A stretch of DNA of 64,000 bases from Nocardioides sp. GY 10113 (GCF_004919105.1 NZ_STGK01000001.1:310001-374000); one strand, 5' to 3'; numbered from the stretch's first letter, positions 36,935-45,911 are shown. A program made the numbers and translations. The notes: generated by a model from the sequence alone, not told the origin.

Positions 36935-38179
36935 TCAGGTACGGCGCCGGTACCGGCGGTAGACCACCGCGATCACCGCGGCGACCCCGCCTCCCAGGAC
37001 CCACGGGCGCGCGGCGGACCACTGGTCGCCCCAGCCCCCGGCGTCGGCCCAGGGATCGGGGCCGGCGTGCACGGTCGGCTGGTCCCACGCCATCAGTGCG
37101 GAGGCGAGGCTGAGGCTCTGAGCGCCCAGCGCCTCGACTGTGCCGACCTCCCGGGCGGCGTCGCCCCGCGGCTCGACGACGCGGAGCACACGACCATCGG
37201 ACGTGTGGGCCGCCTCGTCCACCCATCGGGACTCGGAGACCACCGGCCACGGTGTCTCGCCCGGATCACGCGTCAGCCACCCGACGACCGGGCGCAGAGA
37301 CTCGTAGCTGTTCCCGACGAGCGTGGTCGGCGGGGTGCACGCGACGTGGGCGCCGTCCATCCCGCGCCAGCCCAGGTGCGGCGACCCCTCGTCGTCGACG
37401 AAGCGGGGCGGGTCGTACCGCAGCGGGGTGCCGTCGTCGCAGATCCCGGCGCCGTCCCAGGCCAGCCCGCGGCCCGGCAGGTCGGTCGCCCGGCCGGTGC
37501 GGGTGTCCACCACGCCGGCCACGGCTCGGCCGAAGCTCGCCCTGCTCTCGGTCGCGAACGTGACCAGCTGTCCCGACCACACGATCTTCCGGCCCCCGGG
37601 TGACCACTGCATCGTCCGCAGCTCCACGCCCTGGTCGCCGTGGACCCTGAGCCGGCGGACGTCGCCCGTCGCCAGGTCGAGGACGGCGATCCCAACGGGA
37701 CCGACCTCCGCGTAGGAGTAGGCCAGGTGGGTGCCGTCGGGGGACAGCGTCGGCCCGACGCTGGCCAGCATCGCGTCGCGCAGGTCCGGCAGGTCAGCCT
37801 GCACGTAGCGGCCGCCGGCGGTCACCAGCACCACCGTGTCGGTGATGCCGGAGTCCACGTAGGACGCGGCGACGGGCACCAGGCCGTTGCTGAAGGTCGC
37901 CTCGGGCAGGTCCGGCGCAGCGCCGTCGCGCGGCCCGTAGATCGCGTCGGGGACGCCAGCCTGCTCCTGGCCGTCCGCGACGGGAGGGGGCGGCGCCTGG
38001 AGGACCCGCCAGCCCAGGCCCGCGACGAGGGCGAGGCAGGCGAGCGCCGCGGCGGCGCCGGCGACCCGGGCACGCAGGGCCGCCCGCCGGCCGCGGCGGA
38101 ACAGGTCCGGGTCGACCGCCGCCGGGGGTGCCTCGGTGGACGCCCGGTGCAGCGCCTCGCGCAGTGCGGCGTCGTTCAT
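36935..38179 (-). CDS. Membrane-anchored propeller-like protein encoded with an ECF sigma factor
   Basis: 414 aa. A short cytoplasmic N-terminus, one membrane helix (about 35-57), then an extracytoplasmic domain with repeated β-blades of the PD40/TolB type (…GPTLSPDGTHLAYSY…, …MQWSPGGRKIVWSG…). A final hydrophobic segment with a basic tail (YRRYRRRT) suggests a second anchor. It overlaps the sigma gene by 4 bases (ATGA), the position of an anti-sigma factor, but no zinc anti-sigma (ZAS) motif is visible in the 35-residue N-terminus. It may sense envelope state; this is inference. Confidence 0.75.
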   Translation of the reverse strand: MNDAALREALHRASTEAPPAAVDPDLFRRGRRAALRARVAGAAAALACLALVAGLGWRVLQAPPPPVADGQEQAGVPDAIYGPRDGAAPDLPEATFSNGLVPVAASYVDSGITDTVVLVTAGGRYVQADLPDLRDAMLASVGPTLSPDGTHLAYSYAEVGPVGIAVLDLATGDVRRLRVHGDQGVELRTMQWSPGGRKIVWSGQLVTFATESRASFGRAVAGVVDTRTGRATDLPGRGLAWDGAGICDDGTPLRYDPPRFVDDEGSPHLGWRGMDGAHVACTPPTTLVGNSYESLRPVVGWLTRDPGETPWPVVSESRWVDEAAHTSDGRVLRVVEPRGDAAREVGTVEALGAQSLSLASALMAWDQPTVHAGPDPWADAGGWGDQWSAARPWVLGGGVAAVIAVVYRRYRRRT

Positions 38180-38718
38180 CGCGTCTCCTCCCGGAGCTCC
38201 TCGAGGTCGGGGGCCAGCGCCCGGAGCCGGGCCAACGCGTCGCGGGTCGCCGACTTCACCGTGCCCAGGCCGATCCCCAGCGCCTCGGCGGTCTGTCGCT
38301 CGGTCAGGTCCTCGAAGTAGCGCAGCACCAGCACGGTGCGCTGCCGCTCGGTGAGCCGCGCCAGGGCGGCGACCAGCGTCAGCCGCAGGGCCGGGTCGGT
38401 CGCGTCGCCGTGCGGTGACGCGGCGTCGTACTGCTCGGGCAGGCGGGTCTCCGCGACCCTGCGCCGCCGCCACCGGGAGACGTTCTGGGTGTAGAGGATC
38501 CGCCGCACGTACGGCTCGGGGTCGCCGTCGATCCGGTGCCAGGCCTTCGCGGCCCGGAACAGCGCGGTCTGCAGCAGGTCCTCGGCGAGGTGCGCGTCGC
38601 CGGTCAGCAGGTAGGCGGTCCGGGTGAGCGCCGGCGTACGGGTGCGCACGAACTCGTCGAACGCCGCCCGCCCGCGCGGTGGCGCTCCGCGCTGTGTCGG
38701 CGCGCTGCTGTCGATCAT
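38176..38718 (-). CDS. ECF RNA polymerase sigma factor, SigE family (Streptomyces-type)
   Basis: 180 aa. Region 2 (…FDEFVRTRTPALTRTAYLLTGDAHLAEDLLQTALFRAAKAW…) and region 4 (…LTERQRTVLVLRYFEDLTERQTAEALGIGLGTVKSATRDAL…) are complete; there is no 1.1 or 3 region, as in ECF factors. It is fused in operon with the propeller-like membrane protein. The start has AAGGGGG upstream. A TAGGAA near 38741 could belong to its promoter. The inserted pair interrupts an otherwise conserved gene order. Confidence 0.92.
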   Translation of the reverse strand: MIDSSAPTQRGAPPRGRAAFDEFVRTRTPALTRTAYLLTGDAHLAEDLLQTALFRAAKAWHRIDGDPEPYVRRILYTQNVSRWRRRRVAETRLPEQYDAASPHGDATDPALRLTLVAALARLTERQRTVLVLRYFEDLTERQTAEALGIGLGTVKSATRDALARLRALAPDLEELREETR

Positions 38719-38785
38719 GGCGACCCCCTTCGCCCGTTCCTAGGCGGTCCGGGGCGTCGTCGGAGGGTCTCTTGCGGGAAAAAGA

Positions 38786-38816
38786 TCTCCGGCCGCCCAG
38801 GACGGGCGGCCGGAGA
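38786..38816 (-). terminator. Intrinsic terminator of crp
   Basis: On the minus strand TCTCCGGCCGCCC pairs with GGGCGGCCGGAGA around a 5-base loop and is followed by ATCTTTTTCCC. A stem plus U-run, directly downstream of the crp stop. Confidence 0.85.
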
Positions 38817-38845
38817 GAGGCTGTGCGGGTGTCAGGCAGGCGGGC

Positions 38846-39523
38846 TCAGCGGGCCCGGCGCGACATCCGCTCCATGTCGAGGATGACCACCGAGCGGGGC
38901 TCCAGGCGCAGCCAGCCGCGCGAGGCGAAGTCGGCCAGCGCCTTGTTCACGGTCTCGCGGGAGGCGCCGACCAGCTGGGCCAGCTCCTCCTGGGTGAGGT
39001 CGTGGTGGACGTGCACGCCGTCGTCGGCGCTGCGGCCGAACCGGTCGGCCAGGTCCAGCAGGGCCTTGGCGACGCGGCCGGGGACGTCGGAGAAGACCAG
39101 GTCGGCGACGACGTCGTTGGCCTTGCGCAGCCGGCCGGCGAGCTGGGCGAGCAGGCCGCGGGCCACGGCGGGGCGACCCTCGAGCCAGCGCAGCAGGTCC
39201 TCGTGGGAGAGCGAGGCGAAGCCGGCGTCGGTCACGGCGGTCACCGTCGCCGAGCGCGGGCCCGGGTCGAACAGCGACAGCTCGCCGAACATCTGGCCGG
39301 GGCCCATGATCGCGAGCAGGTTCTCGCGACCGTCGGACGAGGTGCGGCCGAGCTTCACCTTGCCGTCGAGCACGACGTACAACTTGTCGCCGGTGTCGCC
39401 CTCGTGGAACAGCACCTCGCCGCGCCGCAGCCGGGTCTCGGCCATCGACGAGCGCAGGGCGGTCATCGCCTCGTCGTCGAGGGCACTGAACAGCGGCGCC
39501 TGACGGAGTACGTCGTGGTCCAC
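38846..39523 (-). CDS. crp: CRP/FNR-family cAMP-responsive regulator
   Basis: 225 aa, one residue off my memory of mycobacterial Crp (224). The cNMP-binding β-barrel contains FGELSLFDPGPRSATVTA, the phosphate-binding cassette with G-E-L-S and the R-S-A core. A long dimer helix follows, then a winged HTH (LTQEELAQLVGASRETVNKALADF). GTG at 39523 has GGAGGAG 3 bases upstream. Divergent from nth, as in mycobacteria. Confidence 0.94.
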   Translation of the reverse strand: MDHDVLRQAPLFSALDDEAMTALRSSMAETRLRRGEVLFHEGDTGDKLYVVLDGKVKLGRTSSDGRENLLAIMGPGQMFGELSLFDPGPRSATVTAVTDAGFASLSHEDLLRWLEGRPAVARGLLAQLAGRLRKANDVVADLVFSDVPGRVAKALLDLADRFGRSADDGVHVHHDLTQEELAQLVGASRETVNKALADFASRGWLRLEPRSVVILDMERMSRRAR

Positions 39524-39659
39524 TTCTCCTCCTGGTCCCAGGGTGTCGTGCGGGCCCCCTGGTGAGGCGCCGGCGGACGACACGCGTCCCCCGAATCCTA
39601 GCCAGTGGCGATGTTCACACCTAACATGCGTCGCTTCCGGGCCTGTCGGCGCCACGCCG

Positions 39660-39665
39660 TAGGCT
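39660..39665 (+). promoter_or_regulatory. -10 element of a leaderless promoter for nth
   Basis: TAGGCT lies 6 bases before the GTG at 39672. It would drive nth, the TlpA gene, the NUDIX gene and marP, which all overlap. Confidence 0.5.
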
Positions 39666-39671
39666 GCGCTC

Positions 39672-40388
39672 GTGCGCCCGATCGACACCGCCGAGGAGAC
39701 CTCGACCCAGCTGGTGCGTCGGGCCCGCAAGATCAACCGGGTGCTCGCCGAGACCTATCCGGACGCGCACGCCGAGCTCGACTTCGACAACCCGTTCCAG
39801 CTGCTCGTGGTCACCGTGCTGTCGGCGCAGACAACCGACAAGCGGGTCAACGCGGTGCGGCCGATCCTGTTCGCGGCCTACCCCGATCCGGTGTCGATGG
39901 CGGCGGCGGACCGGGCCCACCTGGAGCAGATCGTCGGCCCGCTCGGCTTCTTCCGCGCCAAGACCGACGCGCTGCTCAAGCTCAGCGCCGCCCTCGTGGA
40001 GCGGTACGACGGCCAGGTGCCCGGCCGGCTGGAGGACCTGGTCACGCTGCCCGGCGTCGGTCGCAAGACCGCCAACGTCGTGCTCGGCAACGCCTTCGAC
40101 GTCCCCGGGATCACCGTCGACACCCACTTCGGCCGGCTGGTGCGCCGCTTCGGCTGGACCGAGGAGACCGACCCGGTGAAGGTCGAGCACGCGATCGGTG
40201 CGCTCTTCCCTAAGCGCGACTGGACGATGCTGTCGCACCACGTGATCTGGCACGGCCGGCGGCGCTGTCACGCCAAGAAGCCGGCCTGCGGCGCCTGCCC
40301 GGTGGCGCGCTGGTGCCCGTCGTACGGCACCGGACCGACGGACCCGGTCGCGGCCGAGGCCCTGGTCCGCACGGAGGGCCCCAACTGA
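39672..40388 (+). CDS. nth: Endonuclease III (DNA glycosylase/AP lyase)
   Basis: 238 aa. Removes oxidised pyrimidines and nicks at abasic sites. The helix-hairpin-helix LPGVGRKTANVV has catalytic Lys132, and Asp150 sits in TVDTHFGRL. A C-terminal [4Fe-4S] loop C-x6-C-x2-C-x5-C (CHAKKPACGACPVARWC) is present. GTG start with a leaderless-type promoter. It overlaps the TlpA gene at a shared base (TGATG), the first gene of a four-gene coupled operon. Confidence 0.96.
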   Translation: MRPIDTAEETSTQLVRRARKINRVLAETYPDAHAELDFDNPFQLLVVTVLSAQTTDKRVNAVRPILFAAYPDPVSMAAADRAHLEQIVGPLGFFRAKTDALLKLSAALVERYDGQVPGRLEDLVTLPGVGRKTANVVLGNAFDVPGITVDTHFGRLVRRFGWTEETDPVKVEHAIGALFPKRDWTMLSHHVIWHGRRRCHAKKPACGACPVARWCPSYGTGPTDPVAAEALVRTEGPN

Positions 40389-41029
40389 TGCGGGCACGCA
40401 CGGTCGCGGTCAGCCTGCTGGCCGCGGGGGTCCTGCTCACCGGCTGCGACGGCGGCGCGCCCGCGGCCGCGTGCCGGGTCGACGTCACCTACCCGGACCT
40501 GATCGCGGACCGCGAAGCCGCCGGCATCGCCGACTGCGACCCCGATGACTGGTCGACCTCGGCCGACGGCGTCGCCGCCGACCTGCCCGACGTGGAGCTG
40601 CACTGCCTGGGCAGCACCGCGACCGCCTCGCTGGCCGACGTCCGCGGCCCGGCGGTGATCAACTTCTGGGCCTCCAACTGCCTGCCGTGCCGTGAGGAGC
40701 TGCCGGCGCTGCAGGCGTTCTCGGAGGACTACGGCGACCAGGTCACCGTGCTCGGCGTCGACTTCCTCGACAGCTACCCGGGCGCCGCGGTGGACCTCGC
40801 CGCGGAGGCCGGGGTGACCTACCCGTCGCTGGCCGACGGCTGCGGCGACCTGCAGTCGACCGACCTGGTGCTCAACGGCGGGCTGCCGCAGTTCTTCTTC
40901 GTCCGCGCCGACGGCAGCTGGACCCAGAGGCTCGGCGGCGTCGACTCGGAGCGGGAGATCGTCGACATGGTCGAGTCCGAGCTCGGGTTGGACCTGGCGG
41001 CGCCCGCGCGGAAGGGTGAGGGCTCGTGA
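40388..41029 (+). CDS. TlpA-like thioredoxin lipoprotein (Rv3673c-like)
   Basis: 213 aa. The signal peptide has a lipobox ending LLTGC (Cys20), so it is lipid-anchored outside the membrane. A thioredoxin fold with active site WASNCLPCREE (Cys98, Cys101) follows, and a cis-Pro segment in GGLPQFFFV. Three additional Cys pairs may make structural disulfides. Likely a reductase for envelope cysteines or cytochrome c maturation. Coupled to nth upstream and to the NUDIX gene downstream (GTGA). Confidence 0.9.
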   Translation: MRARTVAVSLLAAGVLLTGCDGGAPAAACRVDVTYPDLIADREAAGIADCDPDDWSTSADGVAADLPDVELHCLGSTATASLADVRGPAVINFWASNCLPCREELPALQAFSEDYGDQVTVLGVDFLDSYPGAAVDLAAEAGVTYPSLADGCGDLQSTDLVLNGGLPQFFFVRADGSWTQRLGGVDSEREIVDMVESELGLDLAAPARKGEGS

Positions 41030-41781
41030 TCGACCGCACCGACCTGCCCGAGTGGCTGCACGAGGTCGCCGCCGCGGCCGACCGGATCGCCGGCAGCGAC
41101 CTCACCAGCTTCCTGCCGCCGGCCGACGGCAGCGCGCGCCGCGGCGCCGTGCTGATGCTCTTCGGCGAAGGCCCGGAGGGTCCGGAGCTGCTGCTCACCG
41201 AGCGCGCCCACGACATGCGCTCCCACCCCGGCCAGGTCTCGTTCCCGGGCGGCTCGATCGACGCCGGGGAGACCACCGTCGAGGCCGCGCTGCGCGAGGC
41301 CGAGGAGGAGATCGGCGTGGACCCGGCCGGGGTCCAGGCCTTCGCGACGCTCCCGGAGCTGTGGCTGCCGCCGTCGAACTTCGCGGTGACCACGGTGCTC
41401 GGCTGGTGGCACGCGCCGAGCCCGATCCGCGTCGCCTCACCGGAGGAGGTGCACGCGATCCACCGGGTGACCCTCGCCGAGCTGCTCGCGCCCGAGCACC
41501 GGATCGAGGTCCGTCACCCCGGCGGCTGGACGGGTCCGGGCTTCCTGATCGGTCCGGACAAGGACGTCATCCTGTGGGGCTTCACGGGCGGGATCATCAC
41601 CAGGTTCTTCGATTTTCTGGGGTGGCTCCCCCCGGTGGCCGAGTCGCCCGTGCATGATCTCCCCGACTACATGCTCGCGGAGTACTCCCGCCGTACGGCG
41701 GAGGCGAGCGACGCCGGCAAGGACGCCGACAACGGTCTTGACCTCGCCGAGCCCAATCCCGCACCGCGTAAGGAACGATGA
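41026..41781 (+). CDS. NUDIX hydrolase, NudL/CoA-pyrophosphatase-like (Rv3672c-like)
   Basis: 251 aa. Full Nudix box: GGSIDAGETTVEAALREAEEEIG (G-x5-E-x7-REAEEEIG). The preceding LLTERAHDMRSHPGQVSFPGG is the NUDT7/NudL-type CoA pyrophosphohydrolase signature. It may trim CoA and its derivatives. The C-terminal extension is acidic. GTG start overlaps the TlpA stop; the stop overlaps the marP ATG. Confidence 0.9.
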   Translation: MIDRTDLPEWLHEVAAAADRIAGSDLTSFLPPADGSARRGAVLMLFGEGPEGPELLLTERAHDMRSHPGQVSFPGGSIDAGETTVEAALREAEEEIGVDPAGVQAFATLPELWLPPSNFAVTTVLGWWHAPSPIRVASPEEVHAIHRVTLAELLAPEHRIEVRHPGGWTGPGFLIGPDKDVILWGFTGGIITRFFDFLGWLPPVAESPVHDLPDYMLAEYSRRTAEASDAGKDADNGLDLAEPNPAPRKER

Positions 41782-42965
41782 ACCTCCTCGACATCCTGCT
41801 CCTGCTGCTGGTTGCCGCCTATGCCCTCTCGGGCTACTGGCAGGGATTCATCACCGGCGCCTTCGCGACGATCGGGCTGCTGCTCGGCGGCGTCTTCGGC
41901 ATCTGGCTGGCACCGATCGTGCTGGGCGGGGCCAACCCGTCGATCCAGGTGTCGCTGGGCGCGCTGTTCATCGTGATCCTCTGCGCGATGCTGGGCCAGG
42001 CGGTGCTCCAGTTCGTCGGCGCCAAGGCCCGTGAACGGGTCACCTGGCAGCCGGCCCGCGTGGTCGACGCGGTCGGCGGCGCACTGCTCAGCGCCCTCGC
42101 GGTGCTGCTGGTGGCGTGGGCGCTCGGTGTCGCGGTGTCGGGCACCCGGCTCGGCCCGGTCACCTCGATGGTGCGCAGCTCGGAGGTGCTGGCCAAGGTC
42201 GACGGCGCGCTGCCCGACATGGCGCCGCGGGTGCTGCAGGCGTTCAACAACGTGGTCGGCACCGGCTTCTTCCCGCGCTACCTCGAGCCGTTCGCGCCCG
42301 AGCGGATCGTCGAGGTCGGCCCCGGCCCGAAGCGGCTGCTCCAGGACCCCGACATCACCGGCTCGCGGTCCGCTGTCGTCAAGATCCGCGGCGCCAACAT
42401 CTGCGGCCGGGGAGTGGAGGGCACCGGCTTCGTCTACGCACCCGACCGGGTGATGACCAACGCGCACGTGGTCGCGGGCGTCCCCGATCCCGAGGTGCAG
42501 ATCGGCGACGGCACCGAGCTGGGCCGGGTCGTCCTCTACGACCCCGACCTCGACATCGCGGTGCTGCAGGTCGACACCGGCGACATCGCCGAGCTGCCGT
42601 TCGACATCGCCCAGGGAGCGCCGGCCGGACCCAACGACCCGGTCGCGGTGGTCGGCTATCCGCAGGACGGCCCGTTCGACGTCCAGCCGGGCCGGATCCG
42701 CTCCGAGCAGCGGCTGCGTTCCCCCGACATCTACGGCGACGGCACGGTGCTGCGCGAGGTCTTCTCGCTGCGGGCACTGGTCCGGCCGGGCAACTCCGGC
42801 GGCCCGATCATCACGCCGGACGGCGAGGTCGCCGGCGTGGTCTTCGCCGCCTCGGTCACCGACCCCGACACCGGCTACGCGCTGACGGCCGGCCAGGTCG
42901 CCGACGCGGCGGCGGCGGGCCGGACCCGCGAGGTCGAGGTCGAGACGGGCAACTGCGCGGCCTGA
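41778..42965 (+). CDS. marP: Periplasmic acid-resistance serine protease MarP
   Basis: 395 aa. Four N-terminal membrane helices of the CvpA/colicin V type (to about residue 120) anchor a chymotrypsin-like protease. The triad is His230 (TNAHVV), Asp259 (DPDLDIAVL) and Ser340 (RPGNSGGP). Cys209 and Cys393 are placed to form the regulatory disulfide known in M. tuberculosis MarP. In that species MarP is needed for acid and oxidative stress survival and processes a cell-wall hydrolase (RipA). Last gene of the nth-tlpA-nudix-marP operon. Confidence 0.94.
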   Translation: MNLLDILLLLLVAAYALSGYWQGFITGAFATIGLLLGGVFGIWLAPIVLGGANPSIQVSLGALFIVILCAMLGQAVLQFVGAKARERVTWQPARVVDAVGGALLSALAVLLVAWALGVAVSGTRLGPVTSMVRSSEVLAKVDGALPDMAPRVLQAFNNVVGTGFFPRYLEPFAPERIVEVGPGPKRLLQDPDITGSRSAVVKIRGANICGRGVEGTGFVYAPDRVMTNAHVVAGVPDPEVQIGDGTELGRVVLYDPDLDIAVLQVDTGDIAELPFDIAQGAPAGPNDPVAVVGYPQDGPFDVQPGRIRSEQRLRSPDIYGDGTVLREVFSLRALVRPGNSGGPIITPDGEVAGVVFAASVTDPDTGYALTAGQVADAAAAGRTREVEVETGNCAA

Positions 42966-42988
42966 CCGGGTCGGGCATGCTGACCCCC

Positions 42989-43768
42989 ATGACCGACGCT
43001 CCCGACCTCGTCCGCTACGCCTTCGCCGACGGCGCCGCCCGGATCACGCTGACCGGTGCCGATCGCGGCAACCCCGTCGAGCCCGCCCAGATCGACCAGC
43101 TCTTCGCCGCGGTCCGCCGGGCCGGCCGCGACGACGCGAAGGTGATCGTGCTCGACGCCGAGGGGCGGTTCTTCTCGGTCGGCGGCGACCTGTCGGCCTT
43201 CCACGCGGCGGAGGACACCGCAGCGTTCATCGACGACCTGGCCGACGGCCTGCACCGGGTGGTCAGCGAGCTGGTCCGCTCCGACGCGGTCGTGGTCAGC
43301 GTGGTGCAGGGCACCGCCGCGGGCGCGGGCTTCCCGCTCGCCGCGGCCGCCGACGTGGTGCTGGCCGCCGACACCGCGAAGTTCAGCCTGGCCTACACCA
43401 AGGTCGGGCTCTCCCCGGACGGCGGCAGCTCGCTGCTGGTGCACACCCTCGGGCTGCACCGGGTGCTGCGGCTGGCGCTCCTCGGTGACCTGATCACCGC
43501 GCAGGAGGCGTACGACGCCGGGCTGGTGGCCCGCGTCGTCCCCGCCGCCGAGCTGGCCGACGCCGTCGACGCCGTGGTCGGCCAGCTGCTCGCCGGCTCC
43601 CGTGCCGCCCAGGCGGCCGCGAAGCGGCTGGTCCGCGAGCAGGCCGTGGCCGCGCCGGAGGCGGCGCTGCGCCGCGAGCTGCTCTCGATCCGGACCCTCG
43701 CGGTCGGGGCGGACGGCCGGGAGGGGATCGCGGCGTTCCTGGAGAAGCGGCCGGCCTCGTTCAGCTGA
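42989..43768 (+). CDS. Enoyl-CoA hydratase/isomerase family protein
   Basis: 259-aa crotonase-fold enzyme. Oxyanion-hole segments FFSVGGDLSAF and GTAAGAGFPLAAAADVVLA are present. The position of the second catalytic acid reads LSPDGGSS, with Asp where hydratases usually have Glu, so it may be an isomerase or act on an unusual acyl-CoA. An in-frame ATG at 42977 is an alternative start. It lies 23 bases after marP. Substrate unknown. Confidence 0.88.
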   Translation: MTDAPDLVRYAFADGAARITLTGADRGNPVEPAQIDQLFAAVRRAGRDDAKVIVLDAEGRFFSVGGDLSAFHAAEDTAAFIDDLADGLHRVVSELVRSDAVVVSVVQGTAAGAGFPLAAAADVVLAADTAKFSLAYTKVGLSPDGGSSLLVHTLGLHRVLRLALLGDLITAQEAYDAGLVARVVPAAELADAVDAVVGQLLAGSRAAQAAAKRLVREQAVAAPEAALRRELLSIRTLAVGADGREGIAAFLEKRPASFS

Positions 43769-43901
43769 CCCGCGGCCGCCGGTCCGCGGTCGTCGGGCGC
43801 GCGGCCCCGGCGGCCGCTGACGGGGCGGGGTAACCAACGCCACGCCGCGGAGGGCAGCCGCCGGATTGGTGGTGGCCCGGTGTCCGGGTGAGGATGCCGC
43901 G

Positions 43902-45059
43902 GTGCAAGCACCCGGTACGCAGCGGATCGCCTGGCTGGACGTGGCCAAGGGCGCCTGCATCGTGCTCGTGGTCCTGCACCACGTGATCGGCAAGTACCTG
44001 CCGCTGCTGGCGGTGCCCGCGTTGCACCCGGTGGCGGACGCCTGGGCCGGGGTCAGCCTGGCGCTGAAGCCGGCGCGGATGCCGGTCTTCTTCGTGGTCA
44101 GCGGCTTCCTGGCCGCCGGCGCGATCGCCCGTCCCTGGCCGACCGTGCTGCGCCGGGTCGTCAGCCCGTACTACCTCTACCTCGTCTGGCTCGGCGTCTA
44201 CCTGCTCTTCTACCGGTGGGAGACCCGCACGCCGGCGAACCGGGTGCAGGGCGTCGGCGACCTGCTCAGCGACCTGGTCTGGGCCGAGACCAGCATGTGG
44301 TTCCTGTTCTCGCTGGCGGCGTACTTCGTCCTCGCGAAGGCGCTGCGCCGCCTCGACCCGCGGTTCGTGGTGGGAGCGGCGACGGTGGTCGCCCTCGGCA
44401 CCGGCTGGTCGGGCATCGAGGCCAACAACAAGGTCGCCGTCCTGGCCCACTTCTGCTTCTTCGCGCTCGGCGCCTACTTCCCGGCGCTGCTGGCGTGGGC
44501 CGGCAACCGGTCCGGCCGGGCGCTGCTCGGCCTCGCGGCGGCGTACACCGCGGGGTTCGTGCTGCTGCGGGCCAGCGGGCTGCCGTGGAGCGTCACGCTG
44601 GTCGCGTGCAGCGCGGTCGGCGTGCCGCTGGGCCTCGGACTGGCCGCGCGGCTGGCCGGGGTCCCCGGCCTGGGTCAGGGGCTGGCGTGGCTGGGCCAGC
44701 GCACGTTGCGGATCTACGTGCTCCACTTCGCCGTGATCGGCGTGCTCGTCGCGCTGCCGCTGCGGCTGGACGGGACCGGGCCCGCGGCGATGCTGCTGGC
44801 GGCCGCCGCCCCGCTGCTCGGCACGGCGCTGGTGATCGGCGCCTGCCTGGCGCTGCACGATGCCGCCGTGTACCTCGGCGGCGCGGCGCTCTTCCGGCTG
44901 CCGCGCCCTGTCGAGCGGGGGCTGTCGGCGGTCGAGCGGCGGTTCGCCCGCCGGGTTCAGGGGCCGTGGGGCACCGGGCAGCCGGGCGCCCCGGTGGCGC
45001 CGTCCGGAGCGGCCTTGGCCCCGGTCGGCGCGAAGGTGCCCAGCTCCGCGAGCGCGTAG
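43902..45059 (+). CDS. Acyltransferase-3 family membrane protein
   Basis: 385 aa with about ten membrane helices. The family motifs are R-I-A-W-L-D-V-A-K-G near the N-terminus, LHHVIGKYL and PVFFVVSGFL. These enzymes O-acylate envelope sugars, lipids or antibiotics. GTG at 43902 (AGGA upstream) is preferred to a start 12 codons earlier. The last 103 bases overlap the convergent DUF2236 gene; both tails are low-complexity Pro/Ala sequence. Confidence 0.82.
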   Translation: MQAPGTQRIAWLDVAKGACIVLVVLHHVIGKYLPLLAVPALHPVADAWAGVSLALKPARMPVFFVVSGFLAAGAIARPWPTVLRRVVSPYYLYLVWLGVYLLFYRWETRTPANRVQGVGDLLSDLVWAETSMWFLFSLAAYFVLAKALRRLDPRFVVGAATVVALGTGWSGIEANNKVAVLAHFCFFALGAYFPALLAWAGNRSGRALLGLAAAYTAGFVLLRASGLPWSVTLVACSAVGVPLGLGLAARLAGVPGLGQGLAWLGQRTLRIYVLHFAVIGVLVALPLRLDGTGPAAMLLAAAAPLLGTALVIGACLALHDAAVYLGGAALFRLPRPVERGLSAVERRFARRVQGPWGTGQPGAPVAPSGAALAPVGAKVPSSASA

Positions 45060-45880
45060 CCGCCCGGATAGCTCTTGATCCGCGGCAGGTCCGCGGTGTA
45101 CGTCGGCTTCCGGTTGGACGGGGTGTACCGCAGCAGCCGCGCCCGCGCCCGCATCGCGCCCCGGCTGATCCGGATGATCGCGGGGTGCGGGGCGTCGTAC
45201 CGGAAGGCCCGGAGGAGCGGGTCGTCCATCAGGGCCCGGCTGAACACCTCGACCGGCCTGCGCACCGCCTTCGGGTAGAAGGTGGTCATCAGGTCGAGCG
45301 TGGAGTCGGCGACCTTGCGTCCGCCCTCGTCGTAGGCGAAGTGCTCGGCCTCGTAGCCGTCGAGCAGCGCCTCGAAGCCCGCGAAGGTCTCGGGGACGTC
45401 CGTGATGCCCAGGTGCCGGCCGAGGTCGCGGTAGTAGTTCACGCTCGCCCGCAGCTCGGTGTCGGTGAGCGTCCGCCAGCCGTAGTCGTCGAGCCAGCGC
45501 TTCGGCACCACGACGAACGTCGACAGCACGTAGCGCATGTCGTCGTTGCTGATGTCGTACATCCTGTGCATCTGGTTGATCCGGCGCAGGGCGGTCCTGC
45601 CCTCCTCGGAGTCGAAGCCGTGCACGAACGGCGCCTCGAGCAGCAGCGAGGTGTCGTCGTACCGCTTCTGGCAGGCCTGCTCGAACTGCTGGGTCTCGTG
45701 CAGCAGCCGGCCGATGCTGGGCACCGCGTAGGTGCGGAAGAGCGCGAAGGAGAGCGACTGGGTGATGTCCCAGGTGAACTCGTAGAGCGCGAGGTTCTGG
45801 TAGATCTCGACGTAGTCCGTCTCCGGGTCGAGTGCCTCGTTGCGGTCCCGCCACAGCGACTTGCCCAGGGTCTTGGCCAT
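44957..45880 (-). CDS. Oxygenase-MpaB/DUF2236 family protein
   Basis: 307 aa. Helical domain with family segments …DITQSLSFALFRTYAVPSIGRLL…, …RYDDTSLLLEAPFVHGFDSEEG… and …VVVPKRWLDDYGWR…. The family includes latex-clearing protein and mycophenolic-acid MpaB, haem-type oxygenases acting on terpenoid or polyisoprenoid chains. ATG 45880 has TACGCT 7 bases upstream (leaderless). A perfect KstR-like box lies at about -32 to -45 of this promoter and covers the divergent gene's -10. Substrate unknown. Confidence 0.78.
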   Translation of the reverse strand: MAKTLGKSLWRDRNEALDPETDYVEIYQNLALYEFTWDITQSLSFALFRTYAVPSIGRLLHETQQFEQACQKRYDDTSLLLEAPFVHGFDSEEGRTALRRINQMHRMYDISNDDMRYVLSTFVVVPKRWLDDYGWRTLTDTELRASVNYYRDLGRHLGITDVPETFAGFEALLDGYEAEHFAYDEGGRKVADSTLDLMTTFYPKAVRRPVEVFSRALMDDPLLRAFRYDAPHPAIIRISRGAMRARARLLRYTPSNRKPTYTADLPRIKSYPGGYALAELGTFAPTGAKAAPDGATGAPGCPVPHGP

Positions 45881-45911
45881 GGCGTGGAGCGTATCCCCGA
45901 TCGGCGGCCAC

